DNA of 64,000 nt from Salmonella enterica subsp. arizonae (GCF_008692845.1 NZ_VXJW01000001.1:372001-436000), one strand, 5' to 3'; numbered from the stretch's first letter, positions 19,301 through 28,003 are shown. Numbers and translations are program-made. The notes: a model not told the origin generated them from the letters alone.

Positions 19301-19745
19301 AGAATTATATCCTACATCAGAAGAAAATGTGCAAAGTATATATAAAAAAATCCAGAGTGGTGATACTGCAGCAGGCGAGACTGAAGTTGTATTATGCAGG
19401 GGGACAACAGGTCCGCAGGCTGAAAATATTGTCAAGCTTAAAACAGCAGGAGGTGTGGAGGGCGCCGATCCGAATGTATTGCCTGTCTCTGAAGAAACAG
19501 CCAGGCTGCAGGTTCGGAATGGAAGAGTGGTACCTGAATATACTACAGATCTTAGTGTTGCAGACAGGTTTAGCAGGGAGCATTATCTTATTATCGTTAA
19601 GGTAAAAGCCAAATATATTACACGAGGTAGTGTAAGTGAAAGCGGCTGGGTTATGCCATATACTGCACCAGTGGAACCTGTTGGCATAATTGACCGGACG
19701 TATGGTCATGCAGAAAATATCGGACAGGCAAACGCTTCTAAGTAA
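16362..19745 (+). CDS. Large orphan protein, candidate secreted toxin/effector with ADP-ribosyltransferase-like C-terminus
   Basis: An intact gene for about 1127 residues, much more AT-rich than its neighbours. I do not recognise a named family with certainty. The start is the second of two adjacent ATGs, six bases after AGGAG. There is no signal peptide. The central part (about residues 260-660) is helical and charged; a hydrophobic stretch near 725 (GTIWNIATSIVPGFNALAG) could insert into membranes, as in dermonecrotic-toxin-like proteins. Around 850-950 two related YR-rich segments occur (GNDGLYRATGFNKE, SDGKFYQASGLKGG). The last 110 residues read VVLCRGTTGPQAENIV, then EYTTDLSVADRFSR, then VEPVGIID, an order like the nucleotide-binding motifs of Arr/PARP-type ADP-ribosyltransferases. 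That reading is inference. A T3SS effector or contact toxin is plausible. No immunity gene is evident beside it. Confidence 0.6.
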   Translation: MPITLENISARPSRQTLKIKGIGTRDTMQYLSALGGTYQDAIFNEQTSNLPDEYIRLDEMARDEKQYNLNIYEFFFEPTPELICEEIKTTLDFHYLNSPTFRRLVNYKVDYIINNDIDTNKCEVKISPNYSYENAEGGRGYLSMPFDINGFPIAPDFYNCENKITSEKLLLDLFLKHILHGDLNSNNEVTCIFSNVIYKEIDPVAIAHTLLCFSPVKVNSEHELFNIDSITALPKSTEQIIYEGNEIQKRILSSFHGSNNFQPGAVHKIERNIKSIAVTSLLLSSRVTAMPDSAEIKDKYTKPDGNHPLYKEQQRYPRALPEDHPAQQPERDYVREIFYNHGGLANQVLLANQVLSVLSSVREDLYVKGYHELLVFSQTGKWPQNGREIASEYMFEKIKNYIEKGTTITLHNGRLITFYQFIIDRLECQYEMFEVLARDMVVHPETKESGHYLHHLKRKFITPHTPSFEKLYGRNVISRVLDDINLYRKTTRKSKLLNHRQMRALFKIAQLVIHHLSRNGGDMKLLEHNIRKQNYVIILTILQKSMNLKNSGSVKDRDIKRISRNIMVNNKLTRHIEEVIRNNGNGIQLRLIKLAIHKQLDWVEKHYKSEEHIKKHMEECDILGTFDMNKMVKSAVTSFIHEAQDISASIWLTTEQKHNQQVQALERFKSKVSSMNDGQQFVYGFNKVIQEGLGGLIELSFDIDDSRHHRTESSLSPASREGLHLLGTIWNIATSIVPGFNALAGTSSILNRAIVEKSSDVCGYIQDVIRIGMEAAPVAEAKFTERASNAKYTGLRFLENKIERGVIRSPIQKGSNYKVIESIENIDFIYQKSTNKILELNPEGNDGLYRATGFNKETHGYYKQSGEGFYRKQKSFSPLSTEAPNTIKYGEREIVLSKEPGSETYQGTFSDTGKNVGMTFYRTSDGKFYQASGLKGGGPIRHVDKPYSELREGDVGYDEELLDISDDSPLLEDMLPSLSEELYPTSEENVQSIYKKIQSGDTAAGETEVVLCRGTTGPQAENIVKLKTAGGVEGADPNVLPVSEETARLQVRNGRVVPEYTTDLSVADRFSREHYLIIVKVKAKYITRGSVSESGWVMPYTAPVEPVGIIDRTYGHAENIGQANASK
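17391..17425 (+). repeat. In-frame 18-base tandem duplication
   Basis: The 17-base word CTGGCAAATCAGGTACT occurs at 17391 and again 18 bases later, giving LANQVL twice in the large orphan protein. Confidence 0.9.
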
Positions 19746-19951
19746 TAATTTTGAGCGGGGCTGTTGTAGTAACCTCCTGGATATTAAATATTTCTTTTAA
19801 ACCAATATTTATCAGACCGATTAGTACGCGATATATCAGGGTGGTACAATAAATGATTATGACGCGTGCAGGGAGATCTGGAAAATGAAAAGGCTATCGG
19901 TTGTTGACGATCGTTGTGCGATTCGGGTGTTTAACGATTGTTCTGTGCTTG

Positions 19952-20394
19952 CTACTTAACGTTCTTCTTCCCTGAGTTCCTTTTACCTGGCGCAGAGTAT
20001 TTATCTGCGCCAGAACTTGAAGAGTAAACTTCTCCAACCCCGGTTTTGGCCGGACCGGAGTAGTGAACATGGACAATTCGCCATCCTACGTTTGGTATCT
20101 TCTCCCACACCTGACTTTCACGGCCTTTAGTATGTTGAGTTTGTCCATTGCCACGGCGCACCGCAGTAAAATGCCAGTCGAATTCTGCAACGGCGGCATT
20201 ACTATACACATGGATAGCAGGGGAGCTTCCTGTTTTAACGTGCGTTTGCTGAAGGTTTTACCCATAGTAGCGCCATAAAAATTTTCAGCGATCTGCGACC
20301 ATCCGAGTTCGTGGCCGCGTGGATGAATAAAACTGAATGCCAGAGAAAGTATCGCGTACCAGAATGGCGATGGTTTCGGGGCATCAGTGACATA
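19952..20394 (-). pseudogene. SnoaL/DUF4440-like protein, frameshifted
   Basis: Two minus-strand frames join into one protein of the SnoaL-like (NTF2 fold, DUF4440) family: the upstream frame gives [20 protein letters not shown] and HPRGHELGWSQIAENFYG, and the downstream frame PAIHVYSNAAVAEFDWHFTA, RESQVWEKIPNVGWRIVHVH and YSGPAKTGVGE. The break lies at a CCCC run near 20222-20228. This is a small soluble fold with varied enzymes and no assignable substrate. The presumed start region near 20394 overlaps the porin relic on the other strand, so its 5' end may also be lost. The frameshift could be a sequencing error, but the surrounding decay argues for a true pseudogene. Confidence 0.7.
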
Positions 20395-20399
20395 TGATC

Positions 20400-20592
20400 T
20401 GGGGATGGGGATGGGGGTTAGCTTGAGGGAAGCTTATACCAGTTCAAAACGCACGCTTGATCAAATAACGCAGGATAAATATGATAACGGTGACCGCGCT
20501 GAAGCCTGGACCGGCGATGCCAATAATGTTTATCTGGCTGCAAACTATACCCGTACTTATGATATGACCTATATGGGCGATACGTTGGATAG
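20400..20592 (+). pseudogene. Fragment of an OmpC-type porin
   Basis: Roughly 60 codons resemble the middle of a trimeric porin of the OmpC/OmpN/OmpD group: [47 protein letters not shown]. Compare the [18 protein letters not shown] segment of ompD in this window. Both ends of the gene are missing, so this is a relic. A terminator follows. Confidence 0.7.
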
Positions 20593-20623
20593 CTTATTGT
20601 TAATTTATTCTATTGTTATTTCA

Positions 20624-20646
20624 GGACGCTTCTGGCGTCCTTTTTT
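20624..20646 (+). terminator. Terminator after the porin relic / end of the hyd operon
   Basis: Stem GGACGC / GCGTCC with a five-base loop followed by six T residues on the plus strand; the hyd operon ends six bases beyond on the opposite strand. Confidence 0.8.
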
Positions 20647-20651
20647 ATTGA

Positions 20652-20993
20652 CTATTCTACTTCGATTTCCCGAATACGCATTCTGCTACTGTCATCTATC
20701 TGTACCTTTCCTGAATGACAAGCGGGACAGCTGGGGGTGGATGTTTGAGACGTGAAGGGTTGATTACAGGACAGACACCATCCTTGCGCCGGAGCGATAG
20801 TAATGTGGAAACGCGCATTTTCAGCAATCGTATGACGAGCGGCGACGTCCAGGCCAAAATGCAGCGCCGGTACCTCAACACAGGCCATGACGCCAATTTC
20901 CAGCCAGACTTGCTTTACCTGGTTGAACTGGTGATTTACTGCCTGTTCCTCCAGCAATTCGATAATATTTTGCGCCAGGGCTAATTCATGCAT
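20652..20993 (-). CDS. hydI: Hydrogenase nickel insertion protein, HypA family (HydI)
   Basis: A 113-residue HypA/HybF-type nickel metallochaperone. It starts [18 protein letters not shown], with the conserved nickel-binding MHE, and carries the zinc-ribbon cysteines CLSCNQPF and CPACHSG. It delivers nickel to the large subunit precursor together with HypB. Being the last gene of the nine-gene hyd operon, it is presumably a dedicated copy serving this hydrogenase alongside the general HypA elsewhere. It lies 12 bases after hydH. Confidence 0.9.
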   Translation of the reverse strand: MHELALAQNIIELLEEQAVNHQFNQVKQVWLEIGVMACVEVPALHFGLDVAARHTIAENARFHITIAPAQGWCLSCNQPFTSQTSTPSCPACHSGKVQIDDSSRMRIREIEVE

Positions 20994-21005
20994 GAGCCAT
21001 GTCCT

Positions 21006-21893
21006 TCATTCAATAATATTTATGGCGACACAAGGATCAATAACCTGTAATTGTCGTGACCACAACGAAGCCGGAATCGCGGCCAGTTCGCAAGCAATGA
21101 CCCCGTCAGATTGGGCGTGACGTGTGGTAGGTGAGATAATACGGTAATCAAGAATATTACCTGACGTCGCCAGTCTGGCCTGATGAACTAACCATCCTCG
21201 CGCGGTTTCCACTACCGCTATTTTCCACTCGCCATCGTCAAACCGATTCCAGCGCAGGGTGGGAAGGGCGCTCAAACTTCGGGCGAGCGTAATGCAGCGG
21301 GCCAGCAGCCGTAGTGCGGTGTTTTTTCCGCTAAGACAACATGCAGACAGCAGCGGATATTCGATAGCCAGAGGCGAGACATCCAGTGGACCATGGGTTA
21401 TTAACGCCTGGTCCGGAGAGGAAGCTATCGGTAATGTAGGTGTAACGATACTTTGTAATGCCGCCAGCCAACGGGCGGCGTCAGAATGCCCTTGCAAAAA
21501 CCACGCCTCCCAGCCTTGTACGCCAGCGGCAAGCCAGGAGTGAGGATCGTCGGCAAAAAAGATTGTGCTTGCCAGCGACGATAAGTCTCCGCGACGTAGC
21601 AGCGCCCATTCTTCAACGGTTGCCTGTCGGTGGCTAAATATTGGTAGCCAGTCGGTCAACGCGCGACGGAGCGTTTCTCTCGCCAGCTCTCGTTGCGCGG
21701 CCTGCATATCTGGCTCCTCTTGAGGAAACAACAGCAAAGAGGCTGCCGCGCTGTGCGCCTGAGCACACAACGTAAACAAACGTGAAATAAGCGTTTTCGC
21801 GTATACTGGCGTTGCGCCCTGTAACAAACGACCGACCGGCGGCTCCTGCCAGATAATCCGTAGCGGGTGAGAATAGAGGGTCAATCTTTGCAC
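21006..21893 (-). CDS. hydH: Hydrogenase assembly protein HydH (HupK-like)
   Basis: A 295-residue protein in the position of HupK of oxygen-tolerant hydrogenase operons. It lacks a signal peptide and obvious membrane helices. HupK is distantly related to hydrogenase large subunits and acts as a scaffold during metal-site assembly; here the resemblance in sequence is weak, with the conserved LDVSPLAIEYPLLSAC and ETARGWLVHQARL (similar to the large-subunit E-x-R-G-x-L-x-H region) as the best support. It overlaps hydG by 13 bases. The functional call comes mainly from operon position, partly from that ARGWLVHQ motif. Confidence 0.75.
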   Translation of the reverse strand: MQRLTLYSHPLRIIWQEPPVGRLLQGATPVYAKTLISRLFTLCAQAHSAAASLLLFPQEEPDMQAAQRELARETLRRALTDWLPIFSHRQATVEEWALLRRGDLSSLASTIFFADDPHSWLAAGVQGWEAWFLQGHSDAARWLAALQSIVTPTLPIASSPDQALITHGPLDVSPLAIEYPLLSACCLSGKNTALRLLARCITLARSLSALPTLRWNRFDDGEWKIAVVETARGWLVHQARLATSGNILDYRIISPTTRHAQSDGVIACELAAIPASLWSRQLQVIDPCVAINIIE

Positions 21894-22942
21894 GAATCAT
21901 TACCTTCATCGATCACCATAAACCCGGACTTACTGGTTTCGCAGACCGGGCAACACCAGTAATCAGGTAACTGACTGAAGGGCACGCCAGGTGGGATTTG
22001 CCAGACATCATCGCCCAGCACAGGATCGTAAACCCACCAACACACTTTGCACTCCATGCGCACCACTGGCTCATTTTCTGTAACCGGGTATTCTTTCAGC
22101 CATTCCAGCGTATTTTTCAGCCCCGCGCAGGCATCTTCAATATCGTCTATGCCAGCGACGGCAATTTCAGGAATATCCGCTATCTCAATCATATCTTGTA
22201 GTAATGTGTTCATATCATTAAAATAATTGACTCGCCATACGCCGGGAAAATGCGTGCTTACAATCCGGCATTTACCATATCCGCGTGAAAAAATAGCGCT
22301 ACAGCCTTCGCCTAAAAAACGATCCAGATACTCGCGATCGGCATCGTTCACTGGCAATAGCGTTAAGTTAATGATATGCGGTTCTTTTACCGGCTGTTTT
22401 ACGCGCTCGGCTATTTCATGCGCGATAAAGGCGCCATTCATCAATTCCGTCGATTGCGGCGGCAGTTCTGGCGTAATCGGCGGCTGCGGATGAGTACGCC
22501 AGATGCTCTCAGGGATCGGGCCAACGATAATTTCATCGGTAACCCGTTGCTGGTCAGCATTATATTCACGCACACGCCAGACGCCCGCAAAAACCGTCTC
22601 CTGAATACGCTGTTCTTTTCCCTTGGGTAACAGTACTCGGGCGGATATTTCACCTTCGCCGAGCAGTTGATCCAACAAGCCGCTATTCTGTTGCTCAGAA
22701 GCATTCAGTTTATATGTCAGGGGAAATGAGAGTGTTTCCACCGGGCTATCCATCTTGCTAATCAGCGTAGTCAAGACTTGTCTGGCTACATGGAGTTCAC
22801 CGGGCAGCGCCTGTTCCGGTAACACCGGGGTCAGCGGGAGGTTAATGCCAGCGGGTATGGGAAGAAAGTTAAAGTCTTCCTCTTCTGGCTGCGAGCCTGG
22901 TCCGGCAATATTAACGATCGGAATAGTTCTGGAGTGATTCAC
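21881..22942 (-). CDS. hydG: HydG: HupH/HyaF-type maturation protein fused to rubredoxin
   Basis: A 353-residue fusion. The first 290 or so residues match HyaF/HupH, a maturation factor for the iron-sulfur small subunit, with two internally similar halves (FLDQLLGEGEISARVL-like LLDQLLGEGEISARVLL and LDRFLGEGCSAIFSRGYGKC, each followed by a GVWRV segment). The C-terminal 55 residues are a rubredoxin: CKVCWWVYDP, then WCCPVCETSKSGF, giving two CxxC knuckles for one iron. In rhizobia and Ralstonia these are separate HupH and HupI proteins needed for hydrogenase assembly in air. The fusion fits a hydrogenase that must mature aerobically. Confidence 0.9.
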   Translation of the reverse strand: MNHSRTIPIVNIAGPGSQPEEEDFNFLPIPAGINLPLTPVLPEQALPGELHVARQVLTTLISKMDSPVETLSFPLTYKLNASEQQNSGLLDQLLGEGEISARVLLPKGKEQRIQETVFAGVWRVREYNADQQRVTDEIIVGPIPESIWRTHPQPPITPELPPQSTELMNGAFIAHEIAERVKQPVKEPHIINLTLLPVNDADREYLDRFLGEGCSAIFSRGYGKCRIVSTHFPGVWRVNYFNDMNTLLQDMIEIADIPEIAVAGIDDIEDACAGLKNTLEWLKEYPVTENEPVVRMECKVCWWVYDPVLGDDVWQIPPGVPFSQLPDYWCCPVCETSKSGFMVIDEGNDSCKD

Positions 22943-22959
22943 GTGTGTTACCTTTCATT

Positions 22960-23370
22960 CTATTGCGTGATAACGGGAATATCCTGACGGTAGACCGGCG
23001 TGGTCAGCAATGCGGCCACCCGTGTAGAGTATTCCTGCCAGCTATATAACCCTGCCAGACTGCCGACAAAACGGCTCTGGCGAAAGAAAAGCAGCGCCGG
23101 ATATTTCAGAATGCGATACTCCCGTGCGATCAGTTCACTCTGCTCGCTATCCGCAAATGCCGCGGTATAAGACGTCGCCGGAAATTGTTTGAGAATCTCC
23201 GGAATGATGATCCAACTGTCGGCAACTTCCGGGTGTTTATTTGGATCGCTTTGCAGCAAAACCAGCAGAGTCGGATGCGCATTAATCAACGATGGGAGTG
23301 TTTGCGCATCGGTAATCAGAAAGCCTTTGTTCGCCAGAGGACAAACAGGATTTTTGGGTGAAATAGTCAT
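22960..23370 (-). CDS. hydF: HydF: HyaE/HupG thioredoxin-like chaperone
   Basis: A 136-residue protein with thioredoxin fold but no CxxC active site, matching HyaE/HupG, which bind the twin-arginine signal peptide of the hydrogenase small subunit and proofread its export. Supporting segments are SLINAHPTLLVLLQSDPNKH, EQSELIAREYRILKYPALLF and RQSRFVGSLAGLYSWQEY. Its ATG overlaps the hydE stop by four bases (ATGA), so the two are translationally coupled. Confidence 0.88.
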   Translation of the reverse strand: MTISPKNPVCPLANKGFLITDAQTLPSLINAHPTLLVLLQSDPNKHPEVADSWIIIPEILKQFPATSYTAAFADSEQSELIAREYRILKYPALLFFRQSRFVGSLAGLYSWQEYSTRVAALLTTPVYRQDIPVITQ

Positions 23371-23666
23371 TTTTTCAAATGCTCCGGTAATTCAGGCGTG
23401 CGAGATAATAAATCGGCAAAACCGGCCAGCGGATCGCTTTGCGTGAACATGGCCTGTTCCAGCGAGTCCAGCGCCGCCAGCACCTCAAGAGCCTCCGTTT
23501 CGTCCATTTCCCGCCGCGCCGCGCCGCCAAATGTCAGCAGCCATGCGCCTGCTAATGGGGGAGCCACAAGCCGAATATCAACGTCGATCAGATCGCCGTA
23601 TCGATCGCGGCATTGGGCGAACCACTGACCTGGTGAAATAACCTGCACAGGAATGCCAATACACAT
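23367..23666 (-). CDS. hydE: HydE: HypC/HupF-family hydrogenase chaperone
   Basis: A 99-residue HypC-family protein. The start MCIGIPVQV supplies the N-terminal cysteine that, after methionine removal, binds iron in the Fe(CN)2CO transfer complex with HypD and the large subunit. The C-terminal extension (FADLLSRTPELPEHLKK) identifies the HupF type seen in oxygen-tolerant systems. The chosen ATG overlaps the hydD stop by one base (TAATG); a longer frame upstream would destroy the essential N-terminal MC and is rejected. Confidence 0.92.
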   Translation of the reverse strand: MCIGIPVQVISPGQWFAQCRDRYGDLIDVDIRLVAPPLAGAWLLTFGGAARREMDETEALEVLAALDSLEQAMFTQSDPLAGFADLLSRTPELPEHLKK

Positions 23667-24274
23667 TATGATTTTTCTCTCTGTAACACCCGAATATCGC
23701 CGATCCGGCAAGCGCTTTGTGCATCTGGCCGTTCATCTTCGTAGCGTTCCATACACAGGCTGTAATGATTGAGTCTTTCAGTGGGCAAGGCCGCTGAAGA
23801 GGCGGTGATACCCCATTGCGCCAGCACTTCCTGCGCGAGATAGACTGCGGGCATCAATTGCGCCTTTACCTGTGGCGTGAGGCTTCCGCCATAGTCATCC
23901 AGACATTCCGGCTGCACGCCAATCAGCACAGTCTCCGATAACTGACAGCCTGTTAATTGCAGCAATGCCAGCACTTCAGAAAAACTGGTCTGATGTAAAC
24001 TGAGTTTTTTCGCCGTCAGATAGGCGGGAACCTGTTCATCACGAAACATCGCCAGCGAACCTGGCGCCATACCAAAATCGATAGCATCCATGATTAACAG
24101 TTTTTCGGTCTGTTGTAGCCACGGAAGCAGCGCCAGCCCCTGCGTACCGCCATCAACAACGTCAACTTTCTCGTTATCGGCATACTGTTCAAACAGCTTT
24201 TCCGCCGCTCTGACACCGAACCCTTCATCTGCCCAAAGCAGGTTGCCAAGCCCCAGGATTGTTACTTCTGCCAT
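23666..24274 (-). CDS. hydD: HydD: hydrogenase maturation protease (HyaD/HybD family)
   Basis: A 202-residue endopeptidase that removes the C-terminal tail of HydB after nickel insertion. The family motif ILGLGNLLWADEGFGVRA holds the first nickel-sensing glutamate; VDGGTQGLALL and the aspartate in LLIMDAIDFG the second; the histidine in LSLHQTSFSEVLAL the third. Start at MAEVTILG, preceded by AGGTGA eight bases upstream; an earlier in-frame GTG is less likely. It begins five bases after hydC. Confidence 0.92.
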   Translation of the reverse strand: MAEVTILGLGNLLWADEGFGVRAAEKLFEQYADNEKVDVVDGGTQGLALLPWLQQTEKLLIMDAIDFGMAPGSLAMFRDEQVPAYLTAKKLSLHQTSFSEVLALLQLTGCQLSETVLIGVQPECLDDYGGSLTPQVKAQLMPAVYLAQEVLAQWGITASSAALPTERLNHYSLCMERYEDERPDAQSACRIGDIRVLQREKS

Positions 24275-24279
24275 CGTTA

Positions 24280-24954
24280 TCACCTGAACCAGCGCCAGCC
24301 GCTGATCATGACGGAAATCACGCTTTGCCGACTCATAATGTCTTCACGAATGGCGGTATAAACATGCGCAATGACGAAAGCGATGATGAACCACATGCCC
24401 AGCCGGTGCCAGAAATGCAGCGCAAGGCTATCGTTGCCTGTCAAGCGAATCATCCAGCCAAACCATTGATACGCCCAACTGTCTGTTCCAAGCCCTTCGC
24501 CATAGAGCGCAAAACCGCTACACACCATCAGTACGGACATCCAGAAGTAGAACATTACCGCCAGTCCCGCTACCGGATTGTGTCCATAGTAACGATGGGC
24601 CTCTTTTTCGAGAAAAAAATACCAGCGGATTTCGCTGATAATGCCTTTGCGCCAGGCGCGGCGCCAGAATGGAACCAGAAACATCTCCCTGGCGTACTCA
24701 TTGCCGACACATGCCCAGTAAATACGAAACAGCAGAGCGACAGAAAAAATATACGCCGTGGTAAAATGGATCAGACGTATCCAGCCCATCCAAAACAGAA
24801 AAGTCGCTTCACCTTGAATTGATGGCAGGGGGCGGCCAATGAAATATCCTGTAACAGCCAGGACGACAATGGATAACGCCGTGATCCAGTGCCATAAACG
24901 TACCGGTGCTTCATAGATATAGTACCCCTGGCTGGTTATTTCTTTGAGATGCAT
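24280..24954 (-). CDS. hydC: HydC: Ni/Fe-hydrogenase b-type cytochrome
   Basis: A 224-residue integral membrane di-haem cytochrome b with four helices, anchoring HydAB to the inner membrane and passing electrons from H2 to the quinone pool. Haem-binding histidines sit in PVRLWHWITALSIVVLAV, WIRLIHFTTAYIFSVALL, and in HFWHRLGMWFIIAFVIAHVY. Start at MHLKEITSQGYY, with AGG spaced six bases before the ATG; a longer frame would overlap hydB by 50 bases and gives an acidic extension with no family support. Length equals HyaC-type proteins. Confidence 0.94.
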   Translation of the reverse strand: MHLKEITSQGYYIYEAPVRLWHWITALSIVVLAVTGYFIGRPLPSIQGEATFLFWMGWIRLIHFTTAYIFSVALLFRIYWACVGNEYAREMFLVPFWRRAWRKGIISEIRWYFFLEKEAHRYYGHNPVAGLAVMFYFWMSVLMVCSGFALYGEGLGTDSWAYQWFGWMIRLTGNDSLALHFWHRLGMWFIIAFVIAHVYTAIREDIMSRQSVISVMISGWRWFR

Positions 24955-24973
24955 TGAGACCTCCGAATCGTCG

Positions 24974-26776
24974 TCATCGTACCTGAACCCTGACCAGCTC
25001 CCCTCCATGATTATCAATAACATGGGTGGAGCATGCCAGGCAGGGATCGAAGCTGTGCAGAGTACGCAAAATCTCCAACGGTTGATCGGGAACGGCGAGT
25101 TTAGTCCCCATTAACGCCGCTTCGTACGCGCCAATTTGGCCTTTATCGTCACGTGGCCCGGCATTCCATGTCGTGGGTACCACGCATTGGTAACTGTCGA
25201 TTCTCTGATTTTCAATCTTTATCCAGTGCCCCAGCGCGCCACGAGGCGCCTCGCTGAAGCCAACGCCTTTTGCAGACGTGGGCCAGGTATCGGGTTCCCA
25301 GAGAGTGACGTTTGCCGTCGCCGTATCGCCGGACTTGAGGTTACGCATCAGGCGATCAAAGAAATATTGCAGCGTATTGCCTGCCCATACGGATTCCAGC
25401 GCACGCGCGGCGGTTCGCCCTAATGTAGAAAAGAGCGCTTCTTTAGGCAGCTTTAATACACTAAGCAGTTGATCCACGGGTTCTTTAAATTCCGGTTTAT
25501 TTTGATGATATCCAATCAGGCAACGCGCCAGCGGACCCACTTCCATCGCATACCCCTTCCAACGAGGCGATTTAATCCATGAATATTTAGCGGACTCATC
25601 CAACTGTTCTATAAAGGTTTTAGTGCCTTTATAGTGTTCGCCCATGACCAGTTGCGGCTCGGTCAGGCCATCCCACGGATGCAGGCCTTTATCGTTATTG
25701 CCGTTGCCATAGGTATACCAGGAATGGGTGACAAACTCCTGAATTTCATCGGGAGCTGTTAAATCAACAGGATGAATTTCGTCGAAACGACCGTTAATGA
25801 TAGCTCCCCGTGGAAGCAGGAGATTACTGGCGGAATAATCGTTAGGATTATCAGGAAACTCGCCATAAGCCAGCAGGTTCATACTCGATAGCCCGCCGCC
25901 GATTTTCGCCCAGTCTTTGTAGTAACTTGCGATCAGCAAGATGTCCGGAAGATAAACTTGTTCGCAGAACTGGCGAGCTTTTTGGATGATCGATCTGACG
26001 AGATTCAGGCGTTCCATATTCACCGCGCCGACTGCTCCCGTTTCATCAAGATTGATGGCGCAAGGAACGCCGCCCACCAGCCAGTTAGGGTGTGGGTTTT
26101 TACCACCGAAAACGGTGTGAATTTTTACGATCTCCTTTTGAAAATCGAGCGCTTCCAGGTAGTGGGCGACTGCCAACAAATTAGCTTCCGGCGGGAGTTT
26201 CATGGCTGGATGTCCCCAGTAGCCGTTACGGAAAGGGCCAAGTTGGCCGGACTCGATAAACTGCTTCAGACGATTTTGTAAATCGCGGAAATATCCTGGC
26301 GAGGACAGCGGCCATGCGGAAAGGCTTTGCGCGATAGCGGAGGTCTGATGCGGATCGGCTTTCAGGGCGGCAACCACATCAACCCAGTCCAGCGCGTGCA
26401 GATGATAAAAATGCACCAAGTGATCGTGAACGTGTAGCGTGGCCTGCATCATATTGCGGATACAGTTTGCGTTGTCCGGAATTGCGATGCCCAGCGCATT
26501 TTCTACGGCGCGGATTGAGGTCAGAGCATGTGTGCCGGTGCAGACGCCGCAGATTCGTTCAACGAATGCCCAGGCGTCTCGCGGATCGCGGCCTTTCAGG
26601 ATAACTTCAAGACCGCGCCACATAGTGCCGGTAGACACGGCGTTAGTAATGACATTATTATTGTCGATATTTACTTCGCAGCGCATATGTCCTTCAATGC
26701 GAGTAACCGGATCGACCACTATTCGCCGTCCGCTATTGTCCAGCGTAAAACCCTGAGTCTGATATGGATATGACAT
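24974..26776 (-). CDS. hydB: HydB: [NiFe]-hydrogenase large subunit (Hyd-5)
   Basis: The 600-residue catalytic subunit. The [NiFe] centre ligands are C76 and C79 in [11 protein letters not shown] and C579 and C582 in DPCLACSTH; the precursor ends with a 15-residue tail after H585, which HydD would cleave once nickel is in place. The N-terminal [12 protein letters not shown] motif is also typical. It follows hydA by two bases. Salmonella Hyd-5 is a membrane-bound periplasmic enzyme that oxidises H2 in air, made aerobically and within host cells. All four nickel cysteines are present, so the enzyme should be active. Confidence 0.96.
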   Translation of the reverse strand: MSYPYQTQGFTLDNSGRRIVVDPVTRIEGHMRCEVNIDNNNVITNAVSTGTMWRGLEVILKGRDPRDAWAFVERICGVCTGTHALTSIRAVENALGIAIPDNANCIRNMMQATLHVHDHLVHFYHLHALDWVDVVAALKADPHQTSAIAQSLSAWPLSSPGYFRDLQNRLKQFIESGQLGPFRNGYWGHPAMKLPPEANLLAVAHYLEALDFQKEIVKIHTVFGGKNPHPNWLVGGVPCAINLDETGAVGAVNMERLNLVRSIIQKARQFCEQVYLPDILLIASYYKDWAKIGGGLSSMNLLAYGEFPDNPNDYSASNLLLPRGAIINGRFDEIHPVDLTAPDEIQEFVTHSWYTYGNGNNDKGLHPWDGLTEPQLVMGEHYKGTKTFIEQLDESAKYSWIKSPRWKGYAMEVGPLARCLIGYHQNKPEFKEPVDQLLSVLKLPKEALFSTLGRTAARALESVWAGNTLQYFFDRLMRNLKSGDTATANVTLWEPDTWPTSAKGVGFSEAPRGALGHWIKIENQRIDSYQCVVPTTWNAGPRDDKGQIGAYEAALMGTKLAVPDQPLEILRTLHSFDPCLACSTHVIDNHGGELVRVQVR

Positions 26777-26778
26777 AA

Positions 26779-27882
26779 TTATTTTTTCTCTTCCGGCGCG
26801 TTTTCTGACGAAGTGCTGTTTTTATTACGAGCATGTTTTATGGCGCTGACTGTGGCGTGAGCAATGGCGGCAGCGCCCGCGACCCCAGCAACGCCCAGAC
26901 CGATTTTATCGGCGGTAGCCTCAATACCGGTTTGCGGAATGCCTGTTGCCCGGCTGTAAAAAGATCCGTAATCCCAAAAGCCATCTTCCGAACATCCGAG
27001 ACAGCCATGACCCGACTGGATAGGGAAAGAAACGCCATCATTCCAGCGAACGGTTGAACAGGCGTTATAGGTGGTCGGGCCTTTACATCCCATCTTGTAC
27101 AGGCAGTACCCTTTTCTGGCGCCTTCGTCATCCCACGCTTCCACAAACTGACCAGCATCGAAATGCGCGCGTCGGTAGCATTTGTCGTGAATTCGCTGAC
27201 CATAAAACATTTTTGGTCGTCCAAGACGATCAAGGGGAGGGATGCGATCAAATGCCAGCATATAGGTGATAACGGCGGACATCACTTCAGGTATAGGCGG
27301 GCAGCCAGGCACTTTAATAACGGGCTTATCAGTAATTAATTTATGAACCGGCGTTGCTTTGGTTGGGTTGGGACGGGCTGCCTGCACGCATCCCCATGAT
27401 GCGCAGGCCCCCCAAGCGATAATGGCTTTAGCATCTGCGCTGACGCGTTTTAATTTTTCCAGGAACGGCTCGCCAGCCAGTATGCAAAACATGCCGTCTT
27501 CATTCAGCGGCGCGTTACCTTCAACGGCAACAATGTAATTTCCTTTGTACTCACGCATCACATCCGCCAACGCCTGCTCGGCTTGTTGTCCCGCAGCGGC
27601 CATAATGGTGTCATCATAATCCAGGGAAATGAGCGACAGAATGGCATCTTTTGCCAGCGGGTGCGCAGAGCGAATGAAAGACTCAGTACAGCAGGTACAT
27701 TCAAGACCGTGCAGCCATATCACTGGCGTTCGGGGTTTATTTTCCAGGGCATAAGCTATCTGAGGAATCATCGAACTGCTCAGGCCTAAAGACGTTGCGG
27801 TAAGGCTGCAAAACTTGAGGAAGCTACGCCTTGTCACGCCGTGTCTACGCATAACTTGATAGAATGTATCTTGTGTTTGCAT
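26779..27882 (-). CDS. hydA: HydA: oxygen-tolerant [NiFe]-hydrogenase small subunit
   Basis: A 367-residue iron-sulfur subunit with a twin-arginine signal (TRRSFLKFC, residues 17-25; mature start near 46) and a C-terminal membrane anchor ([18 protein letters not shown]). The proximal cluster ligands follow the oxygen-tolerant pattern: precursor C62, C64, C65, C160, C165 and C194, which become C17, C19, C20, C115, C120 and C149. The two extra cysteines (C19, C120) create the [4Fe-3S] cluster that protects against O2. It heads the nine-gene operon. The upstream 120 bases contain two AACAAT words and AT-rich DNA but no site I can name with confidence. Confidence 0.96.
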   Translation of the reverse strand: MQTQDTFYQVMRRHGVTRRSFLKFCSLTATSLGLSSSMIPQIAYALENKPRTPVIWLHGLECTCCTESFIRSAHPLAKDAILSLISLDYDDTIMAAAGQQAEQALADVMREYKGNYIVAVEGNAPLNEDGMFCILAGEPFLEKLKRVSADAKAIIAWGACASWGCVQAARPNPTKATPVHKLITDKPVIKVPGCPPIPEVMSAVITYMLAFDRIPPLDRLGRPKMFYGQRIHDKCYRRAHFDAGQFVEAWDDEGARKGYCLYKMGCKGPTTYNACSTVRWNDGVSFPIQSGHGCLGCSEDGFWDYGSFYSRATGIPQTGIEATADKIGLGVAGVAGAAAIAHATVSAIKHARNKNSTSSENAPEEKK

Positions 27883-28003
27883 AACGGTTACCCCAAACCA
27901 GTATAGTTAGTGTGGACATCATATGTTGCATTTATTGTGTCTCTCAACATGATTTAGCAACAATTGTGCTTCTAATTCGTAACAATCGATTGCATGTGTG
28001 CTA

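Noticed and set aside
24954..25023. Longer hydC start overlapping hydB by 50 bases
   Set aside because: The extension is acidic, lacks family support, and a well-placed ribosome site precedes the shorter start.
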